Shown: positions 30,790 to 41,002 of the stretch, in pieces
How the letters are laid out: each line of letters begins with the position of its first letter
Numbering within the stretch: position 1 is the first letter of the stretch
NCBI GenBank assembly: GCA_949987705.1
Contig: OX465283.1
Coordinates: 3,886,207 to 3,950,206 of the forward strand
Length of the DNA: 64,000 nucleotides
From: Thereva unica
Taxonomy: Eukaryota; Arthropoda; Insecta; Diptera; Therevidae
Direction of reading: 5' to 3'
Program-made: the position numbers and the translations under genes
The notes under the pieces: generated by a model
The model's database searches: none
Seen by the model: the letters and a program-made list of their open reading frames with translations, nothing else
What the model was told of the DNA's origin: nothing

Positions 30790-32369
30790 CAATACTGGGT
30801 CGACTGTGCACTAAATCAATATACAAAATTTATCAGACAATAAGAGATCAGAAGAACACTGAAATATCAGGGTCTACCACAAAATTGTAAATCTGAAACG
30901 TCGATTTGGAAATCGGTCACTAATTAATTCACGTTTTTTGATTTTAGTAGTAAGCATAGCTCGAAGGGTATAAAAAAGGATATGATAGGATAAGGGCAGT
31001 TTGGAGGATGCAGTGAGCCTCGCGTTTGAACTCTTGGACGTTGTATAAATTCAACGATTCAATTTGTCGAGTAACAACCGCCAGGATTAACGGGATAGAG
31101 CCTTGCTGTAGCGTTATGCTGCCACGGAATCCCCTAACCAGCGGACAAAGGCTGTAACGTGTAAGCAGTACCAGACTACCAGGTGAACAAGAAGGTGCAC
31201 CATCCGCTTGGTCAAAACCCGACCTAACCGCAACTTTGATACCCGGGATGCCTTATTAGGGCTACCTGCTCCCTCCAGACCTTCATATCAAACACCTAGC
31301 CTTGCGCAATGCTCTTAGATTGAGTAACCGGGGCCTGAGCCTCAAAATCAACAACCAAAGACTTCCAAGAAGAGAGTAGAGAAACGGGAATGTCCTGAAA
31401 GAGTTTGATAGAACATTTTTGGGCGGTTTGCTTCCAGGAAAGTTCCTTGTGGATGAAGGGGGAAGTGCGACGGTATCTTTCATTCCTACTTTTCCATTCA
31501 TCCACAAAATTCGTGAGGAATGCTCCTGGAAGCGAACCGTCTAAACATGTTCCTGGGTATTCGAAACACACTTGCGGAAGTTAAGTAAGTAATCCCAATG
31601 ATTATAGTATGAAAATATATGATTTACTTAACTTTTCTTGTAATTAGAAAGCGTGTTCCCCATTTATATATAGTCCTAAAAACAGCTAGAACGTTCGAAC
31701 AATTTTATCAAACTTCCAAACATAAAATGGTGTCAAGTATACGGTTGGTCCCCAAGTTGAAAAACATTATATTGTTTGTTTTAGATATATAGCTTACCTA
31801 ATATTACTAATTAAAAGACCATTAAATTATAATGGTAATAATTGTTAACCAAAGAACCTCATCTAAAAATCCGCCAAACACTCATCTTGCACAAGGATTA
31901 CTCTAGAGTGCACAAATGATTTTGGATCCACAAAAAAGAAAAGCTTTGTTAGTTTTGAAGAAGATGGCGCTTTCATTCGTTATTTTTACCGGTTGTTCTC
32001 TTATTTTTTAGTTTAGAATTTGTTTTATATAACTCAATGAAATTAGCATAAATTCCTTTGACTCCCTTCAACTTAACTCAACCGATTTTTGTAATTTATT
32101 GGCATCATTAAAATACATGCAGCTGCATGCAAAACAATTGTTAACGGTTTTACATTTCCAACGTGTATATTAACCGGAAATAAGGTTTTGAGAGCCATCT
32201 GATGGATAAAAATCAAAATGACGAAGTTTCGCAACTTGGCAGCTCTTGCAATATGTCAGAGAAATGAAATTTTTTCAAGTATGGCGGTGTACTCAAAAGA
32301 AAATATAGTCGCATTTTAGTAAATTTTCAATTAAATACAAGCAGTTTAACAATAAACAAATATAGTAAA
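30790..32369. other. Intergenic region upstream of PNISR
   Basis: Holds the dispersed repeat word GTTTGAACTCTTGGACGTTGTA near 31026 (also at 39096) and unassigned sequence. The last ~100 bp before 32370 would be the PNISR 5' UTR. Confidence 0.35.
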
Positions 32370-35300
32370 ATGTATTCTGGTGAAGATTCTAGTGGCGAGG
32401 CCTTAAGTAGGAATCAATTTTCCCAATGGCAAAGCCAATCGGCGTGTACAATTCCGAGTGACCAAGTGGATTGGGCTGCCTTGGCCCAACAATGGATACA
32501 GATGAAAGAGACAAATCCGCAGCCAAATAATTACGAAAGTTTGAAATTAAATGGTGATAATTTAGAGGAAAAGGGCGAAGCCCCAATGGAAGTTGTGAAA
32601 GATGACGAGCCAGTCGGTGGGCCATTGGGGTTTTCTACTACTTTTGTCGGTCAAAATTGGCAATCACCTTGGTTTAATAATCAACAATTCCCTGGTAATA
32701 GGAAAATATTTTGAACCCGAAAAAAACAAATATTAAGTTTTATATTTTTTAATAGGCTCTACGTGGAACTCTTGGCCAAATGTTGATGCAACTATGATAC
32801 AAATTCCGACTGTACAAGCACAGAACTTCTTTCGAGATGCCACTGCGAGTAATTCTATACTAAAGCCAACGGAGATAGGTCCTACAACAGAAACACCAAC
32901 AATGGATGCCGCAAAACGAAAAGCGCTACCGGCTTGGATAAGGTAAGTTTCGGCGGTGATTGATTATGAAAGACCTTGAGTAACTTGATGTGCGATTTTT
33001 GGTATTGATTTGAGATATTTGCGGGGGCTTAAATCATTTCATCATATTCCAAAAATTATTCTGGAGGTGGCAGAGAAATATATGTATTATGACGAATATA
33101 CCTGCAAAAGTACGTACGCATGACGAGTGAATTAAATCCGAGCTCAAATTCTATATTCGCTAGTAGCAACTGTAAATAAGAGTTTTTTGTAAGCATTTCT
33201 AGTGACGACATATATGGAATATGATAATTCAACATTACCCAACAAAATCATGAAGAAATGGTTCGGCGCTTTAATAATTTATTCAAAATCTCGCCACAAC
33301 AAACTGCATTGAAAAGTCTCGGTTTAAAAGTAACTCTTGGGAAAGTTTTTTCATGGGAACGTGGGATCTTCATTTCCGGCATTGTTTCTATACGTTAGAA
33401 ATATTTTCAAGTGCCTTCTCCACTCAACCTTAGAATATTGTTTTTGTTGTTTTGTATTTATATCCATTGTTTCTCCTTTCAAACAAAAAGCCTTGTATTT
33501 TTTTTGTTTTATTTTTTCCTGCTTTTGTATGTGGAAATTTAGAATACAGAGAATGCTATTTTTACATTGCCCCGCATCGTATAGTGCAATATCTGATAGT
33601 TATTTTTAATCGAAAGAAAGTAGAGAGTGAGAATTAAATTCGTCTTTCTTTTTTTGTGTGTGATAAACTAAGCTTAGGAATCACCAAGCAAAAGGGTGCC
33701 GTGATTAAGCTGGCCTGCCTCGTTAACAAGAGAGTTAAAACCGATTGAGATCTTGAAAGCCTTGTGGATACGCTCTCCGCTCCACCTAGTAGTGGAAAAA
33801 GGGCGATGTCGGGGTCGCTGTGTCTACGGAGGCTAATCTCCGTTAGGCCAGGAGACGTGTGGATCACCTTATCCTGGAATCGGAGTGATTTGGGGCCTTA
33901 AACCCCGCATCGTCCACTGGTTGTATACCGCCGTAATCAGACCTATACTTAGGCATGGCATATCGATATGGTAGACTGCGCTGGATGTTTTATTGCATCA
34001 TATTCCTTTGGATATACATACATGCCGAGCAAATGCGACAACGTTGCTGGCAGCTCGTCGATCGATCATAAACCCTACGCCGGGTTCTCGTTTCTCACCA
34101 CCGGAATAGTAAAGCGTCATCGTTGGCGGAGAAACAATATTGACCAAAATATTAAACCACGACGGAATTAACATTTGATACATTAAAAGTTATAATTTTC
34201 TCGTTCTTAGGGAAGGATTGGAGAAAATGGAAAAGGAAAAACAAAAGCAATTAGAAAGAACAAAGAAAATCAGCACAGGCAGTGATCCAGAGACTGGTAA
34301 TGATGTTACCTTAGAGGAAAAGCGAATAACAGTAGAAAGCATTGTAATAAGAAAAAAACTAACAAAATCCAAAAAACTTATTTAATTTTCAAAATCATTT
34401 TAGCTTAAAAGTAAATCTGACGAGGAGGAAAGTTGTGATGAGGAACCAGAAAAACCTGATGTAAGTGCCAATATTACCCTAGTAGAAAAAACACACGAAG
34501 AAATTGTGGAAGAATTGGTAAAAAAACATAACGATCATTAAATATCTAACATTATTACTAATATAATATCACAAATTGTCTCTAGATGTTTGTAGTACGA
34601 AGGTCATTAACTGAGCTTCTTTTAGAGGTTACCAATGAAGAAATACAATCCATAGCACAGGAAACATTAAGAAAATACAAAACTAAAGGTAGTATTCAAT
34701 GTTTTATTTCAGAACAATTAGCAACACAGGGGATCAATACATTCTTTCGATATTTGCTTATTATTTTGTTTTTCTTTTGTATTGAAAAGAACAAAAAAAA
34801 AGACTGTACAAAAATATTTTCTTAATATGAATTTGTTTATAAAGCTTCATCAGCACAAGTTTTCCGTAAAAGCGCTATATCGTCCTTAACTGGCAAACTG
34901 GGTAAGTCTTTACTATTTCATGTGTAATTTTATTTCGAATATACAAAAAAACTTCAAAAACGTTTCAAAAAAAAATATATGTATATATATGAATCAAATT
35001 TTTGCGGATTTAAATATGACAAAAAAATGAGACAATTTAATTACAAAAAAGAGAAATTGGATAAAAAAAATTCGCAAAAATATCACCATTGTTCTTTTTC
35101 AAAGATGCCATTCACATATGGGTAATTTCGCGTAACCGTTCCGCGTCCGGAGGTATATCTCAAATTTTTATTGGAGTAGAGACACCCCTGAAATCGATAT
35201 CAGTCGATAGATTGAGGCCCAGGGAAGTTATTTTCCAGTTCTTCTTCTTCTTTAACGGCTCTACAACCGGGATTCGGTCCTGGCCTCTCGCAACTGTTCT

Positions 35301-38300
35301 CTCCAACGGTCCCGATTCTGAGCAGATGTCATCCAGTTTGGCAGCCCTAACCTCTGAGTGTCCTGGTCCACGCCGTTCTTCCAGCGAAGGTTGGGCCTCC
35401 CTCGTTGTCACACCCCATAAGTCTTACCGCAGAGAACTTTCCGAGCAGGCTCATTTTCACTCATACGAGCTAGATGCCCTGCCCACCGGAGCCTACCAAG
35501 CTTTATTTTCTTCACAACATCTATGTCGCAATAGCGCTCGTAGATCTCGTCATTGTAGAGTTTCCGGAATCGTCCTTCCTCACATACGCGGCCAACAATC
35601 CTCCGAAGTATTTTCCTCTCGAAAACGCCCAAGAGGTTTGAGTGCTTTTTGCTAAGCACCCACGTTTCGGATGCATATGTGAGAACGGGTAAGACCATCG
35701 TCTTATATAGTAAAAGTTTAGACGTTATGGATAGATACTTGGATTTAAAGAGCCTTGACAGACTATAGTAAGCTTTGTTGGCTCTTAGCAGTCGTGCGCG
35801 TATTTCTGGTTCCATGCTATTGTCGGCTGCTACTATTGACCGAAGGTAGGTAAATGACCACGTCAAACTCGTGTTCCGCTAACTTGATTGTGGGACCAAT
35901 GTTAGGTGTTCTTCCAGACGAGGCCACCATGTACTTCGTTTTGCTTTCGTTAATGTGCAGTCCCAGATTTCCTGCCGCTTACTCAATCTGAGTGAAAGCT
36001 TCTTGTACAGCTGTTGTTGTTCTTCCAATGATGTCAATATCGTCTGCGTAAGCCAGCAATTGGGTGGACTTGTGGAGGATTGTACCCCTTGATGTCACGC
36101 CCGAATCTCGGATCACTTTCTCCAACGCCAGGTTGAAAAGGAGGCAGGTCAGACCGTCCCCTTGCCGGAGTCCATTATAGATATTGATTGGTCTGGACAG
36201 TGTTCCGGATACCTTTACTTGGCTTTGCACATTGGTCATGGCCAACCTACATAGTCTTGTCAGTTTGTTGGGGATGCCGAATTCTCTCATGGCTTTGTAG
36301 AGAGTTCTACTCTGGCTATGCTATCATAGGCGGCTTTAAAGTCTATGAAGAGGTGTTGAATTGACTTTTAAGACATTTTTTTAACTCTTAAGACATTTTT
36401 CCATAGCCTGCCTCAAGGTGAAAATCTGATCAGTCATTGATTTGCCTGGGCTGAAGCCACACTGGTAATGGCCTATGATGTTTCTGGCGTATGGGGCCAT
36501 CCTGTTTTGCAGGAGAGCCGAGAATAACTTATACACGGTACTCAACAACGTTATACCGCGATAATTAGTGCACGCTGTGATATCTCCTTTTTTGTGTACC
36601 CGGCAGAGGATGCCTTTTCTGCAATCTTCTGGCATCACTTCCTGCTCCCATACTTGCACAATTAATTCATGAATCTCTTGGTGTAATGTAGGCCCTCCAT
36701 ATTTAGCCAGCTCCGCTGCGATGCCGTCTGCACCCGAGGCCTTGTTGTTTTTGAGCCGGCTGATGGCTCTGCTAACTTCTTTTAAGATTGGTGGCGGCAG
36801 CATAGCATTATCATCATATATTGGTGGAACATCCGAATCCTCAGTTAGCTCGCCATTTAGTAGCAATTCATGAAAGTGCTCTTCCCATCGCTCCAAGATG
36901 CCTTTAGGATCGGTGATCAGATTCCCTTCTTTGTCCTTGCAGTATGTGCAACGTGGTGTGAATTGCGTCATACTGCGGACTCTTTGGTAGAACTCCCGCG
37001 CCTGGTGCGGCCGTCGTTCTCTGTACTGTTCCCCAGCTCACCGACGAGACTTTTTTCCCAGGCTTCCTTTTTTCGTCTGTGAATTCTCTTTTCTTCTTTT
37101 CTGAGTTCTTTATAGTTCTCTTCGCGTGCCCTTGTTCTCTGAGACTGCTGCATGGCTCGGTACGCAGCATTCTTACGTTCAGTTACCAGCTTGCATTCAT
37201 TATCGAACCAGTCGTTCCGATCTCTACGACTTCTGCCTAAGATGGAATCAACAGTACTAATGACAGTATTTTTAAGGCGGGTCCAGTTCTCGTCGACGCC
37301 CGGCATCTCATCCCCAGGACTTAGGGCGAGTTCTAATGCATGACTGTAGCTGTTTCTGGCCATTTCATTGTGAGGGCGGAACGGTTAGGCGAAATTTGCC
37401 CATATGCATACGGCAGACACAATTCTCCAAATTTTTGTAAAACATAATGAAACGAATTCAAATTGATTAATACATTGTAGGTTTAGGAGCGTATGCAGAT
37501 AGCGCAAGTGAAAATAGCGAATCAGATGATACTGAATCGGAAGATAACAACGATTCTGAAGAAGAGATTAAGGTTTTCTCGATCCAAATTGTTGAACATA
37601 TTTAACTAGTAATTATTTAATAACAGGAAAATATTAGAATACGACAAAATGCATTTAAGCAAATAGCATTGGATATTGAGACTGCAATTAGCCGTTCAGA
37701 GGAGAAACGCCAGCGTTCTCCAGATATGGATAGGTTAAAAAAAGAAACAAGTGGGTCACCACAAAAAACGTATGATAAAGATTCTGGTGAGACACAGCCT
37801 GATAAAGTTAATAATATGAATGGTGCGTTCTTATATTTTATGCTCTTATAAAAAAGGGATTAAAAAGATTTTATTATGAAACAAAAAAAAAGAATTGTCT
37901 AGGCATTACTCTCATATATGATAATGTAAAAATGTCTAATGTTGCAAAAACAAATTTCTTTTTTCTTTTTATTTTCTTTAAATAGGAAAACGAATTAAAG
38001 AACGTTCCACAAGGTTTAGCTCATCGAAAGATTCAAAACCAAAATCAAATGCTTATATTATACAAGCAACTGCAATGCCATCTTCTTCCAGCTATGATTA
38101 TGACAATAAGAAAAGTAGCAATACAGCGCGAAAAGCTTCGTACACATCTGATTCATCATCAGATTCGCATGATTCTCATAAATATAGCCGGCATAGACAT
38201 TCTAAAGAAAAAAATTATAAGAAAAGCTCTAGTCGTAAGGGCAGTGGTCACAGTGGTCATTTATCTTCTGATTCTGATGAGCAATATAGAAGGCGGCATT

Positions 38301-38386
38301 ATAAATCTCGTTCGAAGGATCGTTCAAGATCAAGATCCAGGTCTAGATCGCATACATCAAGTAGACGAACAGAAAAAAGGTATTAG
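32370..38386 (+). CDS. PNISR: Arg/Ser-rich nuclear protein, PNISR homologue
   Basis: Nuclear speckle-type SR-related protein; molecular role poorly known in the family. Exons: 32370-32694, 32756-32942, 34211-34343 (3' end uncertain), 34404-34517, 34586-34688, 34845-34901, 37481-37572, 37627-37822, 37986-38386, giving 535 residues, shorter than the ~800 of vertebrates. Seen: QVDWAALAQQWIQMKE near the N-terminus; KRKALPAWIREGLEKMEKEKQKQLE; an acidic SKSDEEESCDEE; SLTELLLEVTNEEI; KSAISSLTGKLGLGAYADS followed by an Asp/Glu/Ser tract; ENIRIRQNAF; and a Ser/Arg-rich C-terminus. These blocks appear in the same order as in human PNISR. The donor of exon 3 (GTAATA at 34344) was chosen because it restores phase; an alternative lies at 34333. 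Intron 2 has Loa and RTE scraps and intron 6 an antisense RTE-like element. Poly(A) signal AATAAA at 38516-38521. Confidence 0.9.
33885..34140. pseudogene. Joined Loa-like (+) and RTE-like (-) fragments in PNISR intron 2
   Basis: 33893-34035 matches 50382-50620 of the Loa-like element with about 100 bp missing in the middle (junction near 33980). It runs straight into 34033-34140, which matches 26885-26990 of the RTE-like family. Two unrelated retroelement scraps thus abut, indicating a deletion or template switch. Confidence 0.65.
35236..37395 (-). mobile_element. RTE-like retrotransposon, antisense in PNISR intron 6
   Basis: Minus-strand blocks, 5' to 3': a basic linker (RDRNDWFDNECKLVTERKNA), RT block LKNNKASGADGIAAEL, ACTNYRGITLLSTVYKLFS, QCGFSPGKSMTDQI, GLRQGDGLTCLLFNLAL, the catalytic LAYADDIDIIG (intact YADD), then ETWVLSKK, FERKILRRIVG and KLGRLRWAGHLARM. 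The 3' end has an (AAG)n tail at about 35236-35250. The endonuclease end is missing and several shifts or stops break the frame, so it is a 5'-truncated dead copy. Clade assignment rests on the tail and the post-RT motif. Confidence 0.85.
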
Positions 38387-38515
38387 ATTATGAATGAATA
38401 GTTTTAAGATTTTATGACACAACATTTGTGTCGTATTTGCATAAACTGTAGTTTGTTATGTTTTTTTTTTTAATTATTCTTTAAAATGTGTCAATTTTAA
38501 AGTAAATGTCTTGAA

Positions 38516-38521
38516 AATAAA
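38516..38521 (+). terminator. Poly(A) signal AATAAA for PNISR
   Basis: AATAAA 130 nt past the PNISR stop codon. Confidence 0.5.
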
Positions 38522-38855
38522 TTTTTGCTTATAAGTACATACCGTTTTTTTAATTTTGGATTAAGGACGAATTTTTTTTTACCCAACCTTGCTATGCTCT
38601 GTCCACAGATCTCTCAAAGAGTTTGACGGCAATAAATCCACAGAGAAGTATAGCTTGAGACAAAAAGGTTACTGGCTTGTGTATGGGATAACTAGGTTTG
38701 GTGAGTATGATATAATTGCTCCAAAAATCTCCAAGGATTATGACATCCTGTTCTGCATCTTCAAGGCTATCCGATAACGACTCAGTTTTAAAGAGGACTG
38801 AGCGTTTACTTCCAGTCGCATACTTCATTTTTCGTGTTCATGCTGGTTGAAATAA

Positions 38856-39019
38856 TTTTGAATGTAAAGTTTTTATTGCTCCTGCCAATATATGGAAAGA
38901 ACCTACCTTTCGAAATGTGAAAAATAAGAATATGGATCGATGTTCCACGCTGTTTTACATTTCTAAAGGTAAGTTGTTTCCAAATACGGGGAGCAATAAA
39001 AACCTTACATTCAAAAGTA
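38856..39019. mobile_element. Foldback hairpin, TTTTGAATGTAA termini
   Basis: Left arm TTTTGAATGTAAAGTTTTTA with TTGCTCC is mirrored on the right, and the match continues inward for ~65 bp including ACCTTTCGAAATGT / ACCTTTAGAAATGT. Lies downstream of PNISR. Part of a dispersed repeat also seen at 28430-28530. Confidence 0.65.
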
Positions 39020-39817
39020 TTTTTTACTGGTGCTTTGATAGGTAAAAAAGAATAAGATAGATCAGCGGTGTTGGAGCAGGTGGCGATGAACCTTACGTTT
39101 GAACTCTTGGGTGTTGTATGAGTTCGGGAAAATTTATTGTGGGAATTATTCCATAGCAAATTGTTCTATTTATAAAAGAAACTTTCAGACATTAGTGTGC
39201 GCGAAAAAAGGGATTACAAGGTATGAGAATGAGCCAAGTTTGCTAGTCTTGTATTGCGAAAGATATGTTGCCGTGCAGGCGGAAATTTCAGTGGAACAGT
39301 CGCTGTGGTAGTAGCGATACAGCATTGACTGGGCTGCTACATTAGTGCGGTGGCTCAGAGGGTCAATGAAGATGCAAAGGCTGTTGTCTATAATGATTTG
39401 ATACCAATACCGAGTGGTTTGTAAAGAAAAAGGTAAACATTTAGTTTTGGCCGCCTTTTTTAATTTGGAATGACGCCACATAGCCAATAGTATTCTACTT
39501 GTCATATCCTTTCGTTTGATACCTATTTCGAGTGGGTTGTAAAGATAAAGGTAGTCCGCCATTTTATGCTGGCCGTCTTTTTGATTTTATAATTGCGCTA
39601 ATTGGATTCTACTTACCATACCCTTTCATTTGATGCCCATGTCGGAGGTCGGGGAGCACAATTTCAAATTTCTACCGCCATCTTGATTTTTTACAAAATG
39701 GTCAAATTGCATTGTCACGCGAACTAATTGCGTTGAAAGTTGAAATTGATTGGTTATATGGAAGTGGGTCAAAATAAAGTTGCAAGATTTGTTTACATAG
39801 AACATACATACATACAG
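39020..39817. repeat. Dispersed repeat sequence
   Basis: Contains GTTTGAACTCTTGGGTGTTGTA (also near 31026) and, at 39480-39710, words of the ATGGCGG tandem repeat of 27.9-28.4 kb in the opposite strand (CCGCCATTTTATG, CCGCCATCTTG, TTTCATTTGATGCCCATGT). Confidence 0.45.
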
Positions 39818-40027
39818 GGGCCGTATTCTGAATGCACAGAGTTCATAAATGCAAACTTGCGAAGCAAATGTATGCAAGCTTTGCAAGTTTTTCAATAGAC
39901 CTACGAACAAGTTTCAAAGCAGAAGAGATGTCAGCAGTAAAAGTATTGATAGACAACATAAAATGGATAAGGAGTATTTTGATAGCGTGCCGTAAATATA
40001 ATAAAGAACATCAAAAATGACAATTAA

Positions 40028-40993
40028 GGGCTGGTTTACACGACCGGACACTGAACAGACACCGAACAGACAAAAGGAACGAACGAACTGGGTTTGTGGG
40101 GAAGAGGGTGAGAGAGAACGATGGGGAGGGCGGACAATTTTAATGGACATTTTTAGCGGACAGCGGAACGAACATTTTGACAGTTCCTGCGTTGTTGTTG
40201 TTGGCAGGAAGAGAAGAAAAGAAAACTTCAAAGGCAAATGTCAAAAAGCAACAACAAAAAGCAAATTGCTTTCACTAGTTCGTTCGTTCGTTGGAGTTTC
40301 GCCCGTGAAAGCGCTCATAGGACTTTCCATCGGACTTCAAAAGGGAAATAACGATGACAGCTAAAGCCTGGACCTAATATTCCGTACCGTACCGTAACAA
40401 AATTGAACGAATCTGAGCTCAGTTACAGCATTTTGACAGATGCCCTAAATGAAAACGTAAAGTGGCAAGTGACAAGTGCAAAATGGATAGCATAAACAAA
40501 GATTTAAGAGATTTATTTGCATTATTTAAGCTGTGGAAGCATTACAAACAGATTAGAAGTGATCAGAGGAAAAGAAGGAATAAAAATCGCGCAATAAATA
40601 AAATGAGAAACATCCACGGATATTACCGTGTAACATTTCTAAAAATCAAAAAATTGGATTCAGGACAATTCTTTATTCACTGATTGTTGTGTAGGGTAAT
40701 AATTATAATATTTCAAGTCATTTACTGCTCCAATTTTTAAAAAAATTGTTAAAATGTGAACAAGTTTTTTAAATAGCTAACGGATGCTAAGGTTTCGTGC
40801 CATTCTTACGGCACCATTACGGACCATTCGAGAATTTAACGAACATTCGGCAAGTTTATTAAGTCAATTTAGGTCGGTGCCATATGAACACTTATGTTCG
40901 TAGGTTACGGCACTTACGGTTACGGTACGGTACGGAATATTAGGTCAGGGCTTAAGTTTTGTCTGTTCGGTGTCCGGTCGTGTAAATCCAGCC
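40028..40993. mobile_element. MITE with TAA duplication, hosting a second MITE
   Basis: Inverted ends GGCTGG(A)TTTACACGACC extend for about 35 bp (through CCGAACAGACAAAA). TAA flanks both sides (40025-40027 and 40994-40996), a 3-bp target duplication as in PIF/Harbinger elements. A second MITE is nested near its right end. Confidence 0.8.
40366..40953. mobile_element. Inner MITE, ACCTAATATTCCGTACCG termini
   Basis: Inverted repeats ACCTAATATTCCGTACCGTA mark both ends (about 40372 and 40945). The right TIR lies only ~10 bp from the inner edge of the outer element's right TIR, so it inserted into that element after it was in place. No coding capacity. Confidence 0.75.
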
Positions 40994-41002
40994 TAACCAG
41001 CG

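Noticed and set aside
35089..35655. 188-residue plus-strand open frame in PNISR intron 6
   Set aside because: Antisense shadow of the RTE-like element; the minus strand carries the conserved post-RT motifs.
40017..40364. 114-residue open frame
   Set aside because: Begins next to and runs through a MITE TIR; low-complexity Arg/Lys/Gly content, no homology recognised.
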